Counted from the first letter of the stretch, positions 11,388 through 23,940 are shown. The stretch: 64,000 nucleotides of DNA from Sophora flavescens (GCA_030762895.1 CM061064.1:237738586-237802585); one strand, 5' to 3'. A program made the numbers and translations. Notes: generated from the sequence alone by a model not told the origin.

Positions 11388-14300
11388 TTATGTTACTGAA
11401 AAACCGATCAAGTCCAAGCTATGCTTGAACTTGGTTAGAGGTAGGGACTTGGTTAAGGCACCGACTGGATTATCTTCTGTTGAAACCTTCTCAACAACAA
11501 TCTCCTTTGCCTCAATTGCATCCCTGATGAAATGTAGTTTAATGTCAATGTGTTTGGATTTTTCATGGTAAACCTGATGTTTAGATAAGTGAATAGCACT
11601 TTGGCTGTCACTATAAATTGTAACACAATTTTGTGGAACTCCAAGTTCACCAATAATCCCTTTTAGCCACATTGCTTCTTTCACTCCTTCAGTAAGGGCT
11701 ATGAACTCTGCTTGTGTTGTTGATAAGGCCACCACTGACTATAGAACTGATCTCCAACATATAGCAGTTCCAAACATGGTAAAAACATAGCCAGATAGTG
11801 ACTTTCGTGTATCAACATTTCCAGCATAGTCTGAATCCACATAACCTGTGATGGCATCTTCAGCATGATGGTGTCTTTTAAATAGTAGACCAGATTTTTG
11901 GGAGCCATTTAGGTATCTTAAAATCCACTTCATTGCTTGCCAATGAGGTAGACCAGGATCAGCCATAAATCTGCTCATCACATTTACTGCATAGGCTAAA
12001 TCTGGCCTGCAACACACCATTCCATACATGATACTACCAACAGCATTTGCATATAGAATTAATGCCATTTTATGTTTTTCTTCTTCTGAGGTTGGCCCTT
12101 GCGTTGCTGAGAGTTTACCAAGTTGTCCTAGAGGTGTTCTAACTGGTTTTGATTCATGCATTCTAAACCTTCTAACCACCTTCTGTATGTAACCTTGTTG
12201 AGACAAAAAAAGCTCTCCAGATTTCCTGTTTCTGCAAATATCCATTCCAAGGATCCTCTTGGCTTCTCCAAGCTCCTTCATATCAAATTCTGATTTCAGC
12301 TCAGCCTTGATCCTTTGAATTTTAGATTTTTTAGAACCTGCAAGAAGAATGTCATCAACATATAATAATAGGTATATAATTACTTCAGCATTTTCCTTTA
12401 GGAAATACACACAACTGTCATAGTTGCATCTTTGGAAACCAATCTGCATCATGAAATTGTCAAATCTTTTATTCCATTACCTAGGACTTTGCTTAAGACC
12501 ATATAAGGATTTCTTTAACAAGCAGACCTTATTTTTGTCTTTAACAAAGCCCTCGGGTTGATGCATATAGATGGTTTCTTCTAAATTTCCATGAAGGAAA
12601 GCAGTTTTGACATCTAACTGTTCTAGTTCAAGATCAAATTGAGTGGTTAAAACAAGAAGAATCCTTATTGAGCAATGTTTGACTACTGGTGAGAAAATCT
12701 CATTGTAGTCTATGCCCTCAATTTGAGAAAACGCTCTTGCCACAACCCTTGCTTTGAATCTAGTATTGTTGTTGCTTTGAGCATCTTCCTTTCTCTTGAA
12801 GATCCACTTGCAACCTACAATCCTTTGTCCTTTAGGTGGATCAACTAGAGTCCATGTGTCGTTTTGTTTAAGAGATTTCATTTCCTCTTCCATTGCTTTC
12901 ATCCATTCCTTCTTATATCTATCTTTGACTGCTTCAGTGAAGTTATTGGGCTCACAATCTTGACCTTCTTCCCCTATGCTCAAGGCATAGCATATGAGAT
13001 CTGCTTGTGCATATCTCTTTGGAGGGACTATATTTCTCCTTGCTCTGTCTCTCACAAGATTGTAGTCACTTGTATTTGGTTGAGATTGTTGTTGATCCTC
13101 AGATTCTGTTTCATTTTGTACTACTTCATTCTCCTTTCTTGTTGATGGCAGCTCCACCTCAAATTGAGAGGTCTCTAGAGCATTTATTGGAGTGTCTAGC
13201 TTATCCTTTGACATCATGGCCATTCTAGTCTCATCAAAGACTACATCTCTGCTGATTATACATTTTGGTTCTCCCGGATCTAGTCTCCACAGCTTGTAGC
13301 CTTTGACTCCAGTGGGGTAACCAATGAACACACACCTTGTTGCTCTGGCAGCAAGCTTATCTTGTTTAACATGTGCAAAGGCTAAAGCACCAAATATCCT
13401 CAAGTTGGAGTAGTCTGCAGGTTTGCCTCTCCAAATTTCTATAGGGGTTTTGAACCCTATAGCAGATGATGGACATCTATTTATAAGATACACTGCTGTT
13501 ACAACAGCATCACCCCAGAAATTCTTTGGAAGACCAGCACTCAAGATCATGCATCTTACTCTTTCCAAAATTGTTCTATTCATCCTTTCGGCCAAGCCAT
13601 TCTGCTGTGGAGTACCTGTAACTGTTCTATGCCTTCTAATTCCTAGTTTCCTGCAAAAGTTGTTAAACTGCTCTGAAAGATATTCTAGGCCATTGTCAGT
13701 CCTCAAACACTTAAGTTTGGTTCCAGTTTTAGTTTCTATTTCAGCATACCAGTTTTTGAATTTCTCAAAAGTTTCACTCTTATTCTTAAGTATATAAATC
13801 CATACTCTCCTAGAATAATCATCAATAATAGTCAGGAAGTAATACCCACCTCCATGAGTCATGGTTCTAGCTGGCCCCCATAGATCTGAGTGAGCATATT
13901 CAAATATGGATTTAGTGGTGTGCTGTGCAGTATTGAAACTAATCCTATGAGCTTTGCCTAGAATGCAGTAATCACAGAACTCTAATTTACCTATTTCATC
14001 ATGGTTTAGGAGGTTCTGTTTGCACAATTCCTTTAGACCTTTCTCACTAACATGGCCAAGCCTCATGTGCCATAATCTGGTTTTATTTATAGGGATCTGA
14101 CTAGCTACTGAGGCTTGGGCTATTACAGTAGATCCATCTAAGATATAGATACCATTCCTTTTAATGCCTTTAATTATTACTTTATTGTTCAAAGAAATTT
14201 TAACCATACCATGTTCAATGTTAGTTATGTGACCTAAGCTATCAAACATGCTTTTAGAAAGTAAATTCCTTTTCAGTTCCGGTACATACTTGACACCTAA

Positions 14301-14468
14301 GATTATGGTCTCTTGTCCATTATACATCTTCAATCTGATGGTGCCTAATCCCTGAACCTTGCATGGCTTGTTGTTTCCCAGCAAGACAACTCCACCATCT
14401 TGAAGAGTTAAAGACTCAAAATAGTCTTTTCTTGGACACATGTGATAAGTGCACCCAGAGTCCAGCAT
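11388..14468 (-). pseudogene. Copia pol: protease, integrase, RT, RNase H
   Basis: The frame gives a protease-like DSGCTYHMCP, the integrase zinc-binding HMRLGH...CDYC, the DDE core (SDLWGPA, LRTDNGLEY, PQQNGLAERMNRT), the reverse transcriptase from QNDTWTLVDPPKGQ to LLLYVDDILLAG with the catalytic YVDD intact, and RNase H (GYVDSDYAG, STTQAEFIAL, YSDSQSAIHLS). Together these would copy element RNA into DNA and integrate it. Two in-frame stops break it: TAA near 12,475 (SPR*WNK) and TAG near 11,738 (SVL*SVV). Both look like single C-to-T changes from CAA and CAG. Otherwise domains are complete, so the element is fairly young. Confidence 0.93.
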
Positions 14469-15339
14469 CCAATCCTTTCTCGATTCTCAATTTGACAAAG
14501 ACTAAGGCTTCTGCTGATTCATACCCTGAGGACTCATAACCTGATGAGACAATTGCTGCATCACCAGATTGTTGGCCTGTCTTTAAACCTTTATTCTTCC
14601 TCTCAGGGCACTCCCTTTTGAAATGACCCTTCTTGTGGCAGTGGAAACATTTGTACTTGGATTTATCTTGATTCCTCGACTTTGATCCGTGCTTTCCTTG
14701 TTTTCCACTTCTCTTGTCATGTCTTCCTCTCATAACACTCAGGCTTTCTGCATTGCTTTCTGCTTTTGCTTCTCGTTTCTTTTAGAATTCTTTTGTCCTT
14801 ATGGATGACTGATCCTCATCAAGGGTGATTGTTTGGTCTCTACCAAACAAAATCGCATCCTTGAAGTGTTCATAGGAGCTTGGCAATGCACTCAACAGAA
14901 TTAGTGCCTTATCCTCATCATCCATTTGAACTTCAAGATTCTCAAGATCATCAAGAATCTTGTTATAGTCTGCAATCTGCTCTGCTACTGGCTTATCTTC
15001 ACTCATCTTGAATGAGAAGAGTTGTTGCTTCAAGAACAGTCTATTTGCCACGGATTTGGTCATATACAGAGATTCAAGTTTCAGCCATAAAGCAGCTGCA
15101 GCAGGTTCTCTAGCTACTTCTCTTAAAGGTTTGTCTCCAAGACATAGGATAATGATGCTTCTTGCCTTGTTTATGAGATCCTTCTTCTCTGCAGGTGTGA
15201 GAGCGTTTGATAGAGCAGCATCCCCCTTGAGAGTGTCCCCAAGACCTTGTTGAACAAGGACTGCTTGCATCTTGACTCGCCATAATCCAAAATCGTTTGT
15301 GCCAGAGAACTTTTCTATATCAAACCTTGTTGAACCCAT
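14416..15339 (-). pseudogene. Copia gag with zinc knuckle
   Basis: The ATG at 15339 opens MGSTRFDIEKFSGTNDFGLW, the usual start of copia gag (UBN2-type region). A CX2CX4HX4C knuckle (CFHCHKKGHFKREC) near 14,630 binds RNA during particle assembly. A stop after RTKEF near 14,782 and one extra T near 14,500 separate gag from the downstream protease frame. The start lies about 50 bp after the 5' LTR end, as expected for copia. Confidence 0.9.
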
Positions 15340-15391
15340 GTTGAGATCCTTCTTCTTTCAGTTTTCAGTCCTTCCCACAGACGGCGCCACT

Positions 15392-15796
15392 TGTTGTGGT
15401 TAGACACTGAAACACACAAGAATAAAATCACAGCAACAAGGCAACAAGAAACATGATATCAAGCAATTAACAGAACAAGAAAGAAAGAGATAAAACTGAA
15501 GAGAAAAGAAAGATCAACACCAAGAGGTAATGTGGTTCAGCCGATGGGGCCTACGTCCACGAGAAGAGAGCAAAAAATCTTCACTATGATTGAAAGAGTT
15601 ACAAGATCAAGTTTCAAAACCCCACAAGAATTCTACACTAGGCCCTTGAATTCCCTACTGAGACACAGTCACAAGTTCCCTAGTCCTACCACTATTATGC
15701 TCACCAAAACCCCTTGATCTAGGCCTAACTCTTAATGATTAGAGATATAGAGAAGATTACACAGTTGATTACAATCACTCACACACTCTAATCCTA

Positions 15797-15861
<65 letters not shown>

Positions 15862-15999
15862 GATAAGAGAGGAGCTTCAGTTGCCAAGCTTTCCAACCTC
15901 CAAGCCATAACAGAATTCTGTTGTGCACTACCAGAAAAACTGTTTTTCCCTCCAAAGGCATTTTGCTTGTAACTGAATATTTTTGAGACATCATCAACA
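15392..15999 (-). repeat. Copia 5' LTR and adjacent primer-binding site
   Basis: The minus-strand 5' LTR ends at 15392 with CACAACA. The next bases are AGTGGCGCCGTCTGTGGG, a likely primer-binding site whose tRNA I cannot name. The LTR carries (CA)n at 15,797-15,847, followed by a short (TA)n. The rest aligns to 10,721-11,324. Confidence 0.9.
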
Positions 16000-16004
16000 A
16001 AAAC

Positions 16005-16406
16005 AATTGATGCAAGTTATTTATTGTGATTCTCAGCTCAATAGCTCAAACTATATGACTCCAAACATAATTTTATTCAAGATAAAATATTGAGTTGCTA
16101 AATATATTTCATAGAGAGATAAAGACTGCAAAGATCAAGTACATACTAAAGAAGGAATGTGATTGATAAGAACCTCCAATGCGCCAATGCCTTCTTGAGA
16201 TGTTAATATATATGTTTTAACTCATTTTATGTTGCTACAGTGCAAACTTCACGCATCATGTGTTGAAAAGGACTAAGGTAATTGATTTGAAGTAGGAAAA
16301 TCACTTTTTATTCACTCTTACATGTTTGATTGATGTTGTAGAATGGGGTAAAAGAGTCAACCAATACATAATGCAGATCAAACAAAAAAGTAAAACAAAA
16401 GAGAGC
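16005..16406. other. LIN-like intron remnant (left arm)
   Basis: The sequence is the reverse complement of about 36,470-36,865. It continues the LIN-like intron beyond the copia insertion and has no coding content. At about 16,405 it is joined directly to the interior of the gypsy LTR. About 225 bp of intron and about 470 bp of LTR start that are present in the right arm have been deleted here. Confidence 0.8.
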
Positions 16407-18409
16407 CATGCAATTCCTGGTGATATATTTCATCCTTTGATCATAAGTTAGCCATGCACCTGCTTGCCAATTTGGTAAAGTCATTTCTACCTTTCCTTTT
16501 TTTTTAAAATTAACGCCACCTTTAAGCCTAATGGCTAGCCTTGGTGAGTCACCAATTATGTGCTAAGTGACACTTCTTCATCGTGAAAAATTTGCTGCCT
16601 TGGTTCTTTTATTTCTTTTCTCTCACCAATTTAACACAAAAGAGAGATAGAGCAAAGAGTTAGAGAGAGAGGCCGTAAGGAGAGTGAAAGTTCTAATCTT
16701 GATTTCGAGCAATCCGTTCGTCCTATCGAGAAACCGATTATACCATTGTGATCCTCGCGATGTCTACTTCATTATCCTAACTTTCTTTTCTTGATTAGGC
16801 TAAGGTAAGCCTATGTTCTTTTTATGCCGAAATGCCGTCAGCGACGGTATTGAGGTTATCTTTCAATCCGTCTATCGGTTTTCGATTCCATTTTCAGATT
16901 AGGATTCCCTGTAACGTATGCTTCAAAATGATGTGTTCAGGTGAATTTTTGGAGACCCAGAGGCCTTAGTTCTTTACGTGGTAGCAACTAAGAGGTTGAG
17001 AGGGGGTTCATTTCGTTGCTCCAGAGCTAGCCTAAGACATCCCAGGTGGGGGAAACAAACTATTTAACGTCGGAAATGACGCGGTTACATTTAATTAGCT
17101 AATGGCGTGGGGCGACCCAAACCCTACATGAGAGCGAGTAACAGACAATGTCTATACCACATTGGGGACTACTCAGTGGTACCGATGATGATATAGAAAT
17201 TTTGCGTTTATAGTTGTTACGATGTATAGATATATATTATTTTATTATGTGATGATTGCGTGTTTGACTGGTTGATTTGAACTTGGTACTTGATGTATGA
17301 TGTCATGAGTGTTGTAATTAATTTTGAAAGTGTTTATACTTATTATTATTATTATAATTTGGTATTTATTATTTGGAAAAGATATTATGACATGATGATT
17401 TTGGATAACATGATTATGATTGTGATGATATGATGAGTGTTATGATTGCGCTTAGAGGTTGAGTAAGTTTCAAGTTATGTCGAGACATGAGGAGTTATTG
17501 GGAATTACATATGATATGTGATAGTAGTGCCTAACCGAGATGATTATCGTGACATGAGGATGGGATTGATGAGATGATATTATTTTGAGGTTATCTATGA
17601 GATTATGATGAGCGGTTAGGGCACTAGGGGGTGACCTGAAACATGGTATGTGATATGAGGGACCTGAAACATGGTCGAGTGGGGTCTATGCCTCGGAGGG
17701 AGAATTCCTGGGGATAGGCTAACGGCGGACCGTCTAGAGATGATTTCATTTTTAGTCGCAACTATAGTTCATGCATTGCATGAGCATCCTGGATTGTGGT
17801 CCAGAGGTATGCACCAGGTTGTGTAGCTATAGTGCCAATGCTTTGCGTGGGCACTCTCCATCCTCGGATGAGGGTGTGCGCTGGGGACTCTGGGACGTGT
17901 CGATTATATTGTTGTGATATCCGGATATGGCCGATACTTGAGGAGATATTCATACAACATTTGCATTGCATCATGATGGAGGGTAGAGGAAAGATCCTAG
18001 ATGTGGATTGAGGATGATTGTGTTACATATATTTATACTTGGGAGACGGTTGTTTGGTGTGTCGTTATTTAATTAAATATTTCTAAACCCTTCCCACGTT
18101 TGATATTATATGGTTTCTTATCCCTGTCTTCTCTATATTGCATATGTTTCTTTTTGTGATTGTGATGAGAAGATCCTACGGGGGAGCCAGCTATGGAGGA
18201 GCTTGATGGAACCTCGTATGAGACAGACGTTGGAGGACGAGCAGTGGATCCTCATAGTTGAGTACAGAGTCTATAGCCAGCGTGTCTTGTCCCTTGAGGA
18301 TGTTGTTTTTATCTTCTGTTTGATTATCGGTTTATACATTTTGGGATCCGACTGATGGGATTCCCTCTATTGTACTGTATCAGGACTTGAGGTGTATATG
18401 TTATGTATG

Positions 18410-18443
<34 letters not shown>

Positions 18444-18571
18444 TGTATGTTATGTTATGTATATATTTAAGTTTTAAATTTTTCGTTGTTTTAATGTACT
18501 TGCTTAACGACAATAACGAAATTAGGACTTAATATTTTGGCTTTTCTTTAATGGGACGTCGGGGCGTCTCA
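16407..18571 (+). mobile_element. Gypsy family A solo LTR in the LIN-like gene, 5' truncated
   Basis: It ends at 18571 with GGGGCGTCTCA, followed by GGATG. That is the complement of the CATCC that follows the other end of the paired LTR in the right arm (36,247-36,251). The two arms therefore preserve opposite ends of one insertion with TSD GGATG. The LTR lies 5 bp before the splice donor of the LIN-like first exon. No internal region is present, so it is a solo LTR. A (GTAT)n run lies at 18,405-18,460. Confidence 0.85.
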
Positions 18572-18576
18572 GGATG

Positions 18577-19350
18577 GAATGCATCAACTGGTACACTTCA
18601 AGTGAAGTCTTCAATAACTTGATCTGTAAATTTAACTATTAATGTTTGATTAACAATAGTTGAAACATAAGATCCCATCACAAAATTTTCTTGGTTATCT
18701 TCATCATTATTATCTTCGACTTCATGAACACCAAGTTTACTCAAGCTACGGAAGACAAAATCATATAGTTTCTTGCTGACCATTGACTGTTTTGAGAATG
18801 GATCAGTGGAGCGGGCAGACTCTGAAGAATAACCAAGTGAACTTACCTGTTGATTTCCAGTAACATATATTGATGGAATGATTCTACTCCTTTAGTGAGC
18901 CAATCTTTGTAGTATACAACGAATATATGAGTTCCAGAATCCAAATGTTCATTATACACCTTCTTAAGAAGCTTTAGCTTTCTTGCTTTGTTTGGTGCAT
19001 CTACTAGGATTTCAGCTTCCTTGTTGTACCATACCTTCAAATGGGAAAGTTGTGGAGCAAATAGTTGCTCCCACAGTTCAGGCAATAATATTGTCCTTGC
19101 CTGAAAAGGTGAATCACAAAACAATTGCCAGAGATGCTTTGCTGACACCTTAATTTTTTTGTGTATCATATATACCACACTGAGGTAAAGATGAGCACAG
19201 GCTGACAACTTATAATTTGGGATCCCACATGTACACCCATCCTTCAAATCATTTAAACTCGAACCTGTAGTAATGCTTAGCTGCATTCTGGCTCTTTTGA
19301 GATATTTGACAGATAGAGATTCTTCAGCAGTTTGTTCTATGGTCTCAATT
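18577..19350 (-). pseudogene. LIN: LIN-like gene, distal part of first exon
   Basis: On the minus strand the sequence continues the frame broken by the copia at 19,351. It encodes an alpha-helical region with SACAHLYLSVVYMI, SAKHLWQLFCDSPFQA, LLPELWEQLFAPQLSHLKVW and YYKDWLTKGVES, the wording of the LIN/CERBERUS helical domain. A later part reads KQSMVSKKLYDFVF. A small frameshift lies near 18,875, where the segment after GVES resumes in another frame. A TGA near 18,598 ends the frame, just before the LTR. The exon would have ended at CATCCT|GTAAGT, recoverable from 36,247-36,258. LIN-family proteins act as E3 ligases, and the founding members serve in root-nodule infection. Function here is lost. 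Confidence 0.75.
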
Positions 19351-19812
19351 GTTAATGCCAGCTGGAACCATTATTACCACTATTTTGTCACATGTTTATT
19401 GTGTTTATTATTTGTATATAGGTTATAGATGTCATATTAAATAGAATGTAACTGTCAGAATATTCTAGGTTAAACTCTACGGCAAAATCTCCTATAATCT
19501 CTCATGTAATTGTAAATGATTTTATCACTGTCTATTTTAGAAGGAAAGGCCACATAGAGCCGTACAGTTTTCCAAAGAATTCTTCTTGAATCTTATCATG
19601 CCAACTGATGATCTTTGACATGGTATCAAAGCTAGATTTTGCAGGCAATGTCGAAATTGGACCCAGGCCCACGCTGGGCGTGAGGGTGGGTATTGAAGTT
19701 GCATTTGTGTCCCACATTGCCAAGGTTCTTGGGCTGTGCAATGCTTATATATGCTTGGGCACCCTCATCCTTTGAGATAGCTTTTGGGAGTGAGATCCAA
19801 GCATATTTAACA
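19351..19812 (+). repeat. 5' LTR with an internal primer-site-like motif
   Basis: The TGTTAA...TTAACA ends form a short inverted repeat. A TATA-like CTTATATATGCTTGG lies at 19,743-19,757. Inside, at 19,621, TGGTATCAAAGCT resembles the initiator-tRNA-Met primer site normally found just after a copia LTR. Both LTRs contain it (26,029 in the other). The sequence after the true LTR end (TGGTGAACCGTGG) is not a primer site I recognise. Confidence 0.85.
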
Positions 19813-19919
19813 TGGTGAACCGTGGTCAATCCTTTTGAACTTGTGTTCTTGCTCTTGGTGATCTTGGTAGCTTTATTGTCTTCGTGTTCACTGTTCTTTT
19901 GTGTCTCTGTCTTGTAATC

Positions 19920-20800
19920 ATGGCTGGTGATAACTCAGAATCACTTCATGTTCATTTTACTGGAAAAAACTACTCTGCCTGGGAGTTCCAGTTCAAAATA
20001 TTTGTTAAAGGAAAAGAATGATGGGGCCATATTGATGGCACTGATCCAACACCTAAAGATGCAGAGAAATTAGCTAAGTGGGAAATCAAGGATGCACATG
20101 TCATGAGATGGATAATAAGCTCAGTTGAATCACATTTGGTTCTCAATCTAAGGCCGGACAAGACTGCCAAGGAGATGTGGGATTAAATGAAAAGGTGTAT
20201 AATCAGGATAACGCAGCAAGGATATTTCAGTTAGAGTATGAGTTGGGGAATTTTACACAAAGGAGTCTCTCAATTGAGGAATATTATTCAGGTTTTCAAA
20301 TACTATGGTCCAAATATTCTGACATCATTGCTACTGAGGTCCCTGCAGAGGCACTGTCTGCTGTTCAAAAAGTTCACGAAACCCGCAAAAGAGACCAGTT
20401 CTTGATGAAACTGCGATCTGAATTTGAGACTGTTCGATATAGTCTGATGAACCGAGTTCCTATACCTTCTTTGGACACTTTCTTGAGTGAACTTCTTCGA
20501 GAAGAGCAGTGCATGGTTACTCAAGCAGCAATGGAACATAAAGCTAACATTAGTACTCATGGTGATGTGGCTTATGCTGCACAAGGCCGATACAAGAGCA
20601 AAGATATGTGTGTTGTGCAATGCTATAGCTGTAAAAGACTTGGCCATATTGCAAAAGATTGTCCATAGAAATTTTGCAACTATTGCAAACAGCAAGGACA
20701 TATCATATCATCCTGCCATATTCGGCCAGAAAGGAAGAAAGGAGCTGCTTTCCATACTTCTGTTGGTGCCTCCAGTTCTGCCTCGACAACCGCTTCAACC
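19920..20800 (+). pseudogene. Copia gag with two zinc knuckles
   Basis: The ATG at 19920 opens a gag-like region (GKNYSAWEFQFKIFVKG). Stops follow KGKE and EMWD. The rest is open at 20,177-20,668 (LEYELGNFTQRSLSIEEYY, RDQFLMKL). Two knuckles, CYSCKRLGHIAKDC near 20,630 and CNYCKQQGHIISSC near 20,680, are separated by a TAG. The protein would package element RNA. Confidence 0.88.
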
Positions 20801-20879
20801 TTAATTCTTAAAAACACAATTGATCTCACTCCTGAAATGGTACAACAGATGATACTATTTGCATTTTATGCTTTTGGAC

Positions 20880-23800
20880 TCTCAGGTAATTCTAATTTTA
20901 AATTTGGACCTTGGGACATTGATTCTGGAGCTTCAAATCACATGACCAACATCACTGCCCCTTTGACCAATGTAAGACAATATGATGGTCACCAGAAAAT
21001 TCACACAACAGATGGAAATTCTCTACCTATTAGTGCTATTGGTGATATATCTAAAGTTTTTATTGATATTTTTGTATCTCCTGGTCTCTCCACAAATCTT
21101 ATTTCTGTTGGTCAATTGGTCGATAAGAATTGTAATGTCAAATTTTCTCGTGATGGTTGTGTTGTACAGGATCAGGTGTCCGGGAAGATAATTGTGAGGG
21201 GGCCTAAAGTGGGACGACTCTTTCCTCTACACGTTTCTCCTTCCACTAGTTGTTTTTCTTTTCCTTTGTCGTCTCTCGCATGTATTAGTGTTAGACATGA
21301 AAATCAAGTGTGGCATAATTGTCTAGGCTATCCAAACTCACTTGTACTTAGCACTTTGCTAAAATCTGGTTTGTTGGGCAATAAAAATTTTGATTCTCTT
21401 GATAGTCCATCTGATTGTACCACATGCAAACTTGGAAAAGTAAAGTTCTTCCTTTTCCCAATAATGCATCCCATGCAACTAAATGTTTTGATGTTATCCA
21501 CAGTGATGTTTGGGGTGTCACACCAGTCATTTCCCATGCACATTATAAATACTTTGTTACATTCATAGATGACTACAGTCGCTTTACTTGACTGTATTTC
21601 CTTCGATCTAAGGCAGAAGTTTTTGCAGTCTTCAAGCGCTTCATTGCATTTATTGAGAATCAATTCTCTCCTACGGTAAAAAATTGCGATATGATTCGGG
21701 AGGTGAATACATGTCTAATGAGTTTTTAAATTTTGTTCAACAAAAGGGGATTATTTCCCAACATTCTTGTCCTTCGACCCCACAACAAAATGGTGTTGCT
21801 GAATGAAAGAATCACCATCTTTTAGATATGGTAAGAACACTTTTACTTGAATCTTCTGTCCCTCCTCGTTTTTGGTGTGAAGCACTCTCTACTGCAGTAT
21901 ACTTGATAAATCGCTTGCCTTCTCCCACATTACACAATGTTTCTCCTTTCTTTAAGTTGTTTGGTCACTCTCCTTCATACTTTGATATTCGAACCTTTGG
22001 TTGTGTTTGTTTTGTGGATCTTCCTGCCCATGAACATCATAAACTAACTGCTCAATCTGTTAAGTGTGCTTTCCTAGTCTATGCTATATCTCAAAAGGGT
22101 TATGCCTGTTATGATCCACATGCTCGTCGTATACGAATTTCCAGGAATGTGGTTTTCTTTGAATATCAATATTTTTTTGCTTCTTATGATGAACATCATC
22201 TTCTCCAACATGTCTTATGCATCACTTCTCGGATTCTCTTTCACTTGTGGAAAGGTTCAAGCCTGGAATCGTGTATAAGAGACATCGTCTTCGCGACTCT
22301 AGACCTCTTCAAGATTCTACCCTGACACCTGATTCTGTCCCAAATAATCAACCACCATGTCGGTCTACGAGGTCTTCTAAACCCCCTGATTGGTATGGTT
22401 TCTTTTCACCAATATCTCTTTCGGCTAGTTTGTCTTTTATTTCCATTCCTTATTGTTATAAATAGGCTATGGAACATGATTGTTGGAAAAAAGCAATCCA
22501 AGCAGAACTTCAAGCTCTTGAGGAAAATCATACCTGGGACATTGTTCCTTGTCCACCAACTATTAAACCTATTGGGAGTAAGTGGGTTTTCTCTGTCAAA
22601 CTGCGCTCTGTTGGCTCTTTGGACCTCTACAAAGCTCGCCTTGTAGCCCTTGGTAACAGACAAGAATATGGGATTGATTATGAGGAGACGTTTGCTCCGG
22701 TTTCCAAAATGATAATAGTTCGAACTATTATTACCATTGCAGCTTCACACTCTTGGCCTTTACATCAAATGGATGTGAAGAATGCCTTTCACCATGGTGA
22801 CCTTAAAGAAGACATTTACATGAAGCTTCCCTCCGGTATGGCTACTACTTCTCCTTCTGATGTTTGTAAGCTCAATCGTTCTTTGTATGGGTTGAAATAA
22901 GCCCCTCGAGCTTGGTTTGAGAAGTTTCACAGTACACTTCTTAACTTTTCTTTTCTACAACGTCAGTATGATCATTCATTCTTCTTTCACAAATCTTCCA
23001 CAAGCATAGTGATCATTTTGGTCTATGTAGATAATATAGTTATTACTGGTACAAATAGTAAATTGATTTCGAAGCTTCAAGAGATGCTACATAAAACCTT
23101 TCACGTGAAAGATCTTGGACAGCTCACCTATTTCTTGGGATTGGAGATTAATTATCAATCTAATGGTATATTTTTAAATCAGCAAAAGTATATTCAAGAT
23201 CTTATTGAATTGGCTGGTTTGAAGGGTAGCACTTCAGTTGAAACTCCTATGGAAGTGAATGTCAAGTATCGGAAGGATGAGGGAGAACTGCTTGATGACC
23301 CTACTCTATATAGGAGGCTAGTGGGAAGTCTTATATACTTGACTACAACTAGACCTGATATTGCCTACTCAGTTCATCAAGTTAGTCAGTTTATGTATTC
23401 TCCTAGGCATCTTCATCTAGCCGCTGTTCATCACATTATTCGGTATTTACTTGGCTCCCCTACTCATGGATTATTTTTCCCCACTAACTTTTCTCCACAG
23501 TTGACAGCATACTGTGATGCTGATTGGGCGGGTTGCCCTAATACTCGTCGATCTACTACGGGGTGGTGTATGTTTCTAGGTGATGCCTTGATTTCTTGGA
23601 AATGTAAGAAACAAGATCGTGTTTCAAAATCCTCTACTAAGGCTGAATATCGTGCAATGTCCTCAGCTTGTTCTGAAATTGTTTGGCTTCGAAGTCTTTT
23701 AGCGGAGCTTGGCTATTCACATACTACTTCTACATATCTTCATGCAGATAATACAAGTGCTATTCAGATTGCTGCCAATACGGTGTTTCATGAACGCACT

Positions 23801-23940
23801 AAATACATTGAAGTTGACTGCCATTATATCTGGGAAGCATTGGACAGCCAAGTCATTTCTATACCTTATATCCATAAATCTTCAAGTGGCTGACATCTTT
23901 ACTAAAGCAATGACAAGACCAAGACATCACTTTCTGTAGG
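20880..23940 (+). pseudogene. Copia pol, heavily decayed
   Basis: Recognisable in order are protease (WDIDSGASNHMT), the pre-integrase zinc region (HNCLGYPNS...CTTCKLGK), integrase pieces (CPSTPQQNGVAE near 21,780, ESSVPPRFWCEALSTAVYLI), RT (EHDCWKKAIQAELQALEENH, ARLVALGNRQEYGIDYEETF, MDVKNAFHHGDL), and RNase H (AYCDADWAGCPNTRRSTTGW, SSTKAEYRAMSS, ADNTSAIQIA, VADIFTKAM). Frames shift near 21,440 and 23,885. Stops occur in the integrase and after LYGLK near 22,900. The RT active site reads YVDN instead of YVDD at about 23,024-23,035, losing a catalytic aspartate. Confidence 0.9.

Larger units (their letters stand above)
10721..15999 (-). mobile_element. Ty1/copia element, full length, left arm only
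   Basis: The 5.3-kb element has two LTRs (604 and 608 bp, TGTTGTGG...CATCAACA) and a 5-bp TSD AAAAC at 10,716-10,720 and 16,000-16,004. The internal order on the minus strand is GAG, protease, integrase, RT, RNase H, as in copia. The right arm near 36,865-36,885 has the uninterrupted intron with one copy of the target (AATTGTTTTGATTTTC). The insertion therefore happened after the inverted duplication. All coding parts are carried in the next entries, with stops and a frameshift. Confidence 0.95.

Noticed and set aside
18843..18850. Splice donor CAG|GTAAGT in the LIN-like exon near 18,845
   Set aside because: The frame continues beyond it into family-like sequence (SKQSMVSKKLYDFV) and no acceptor at a workable distance is seen; a small frameshift explains the apparent stop better.
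19351..19620. A 270-bp LTR ending at the TGGTATCAAAGC motif
   Set aside because: The direct repeat continues to 19,812 in both copies and the TSD TCAAT fits only the longer limits.
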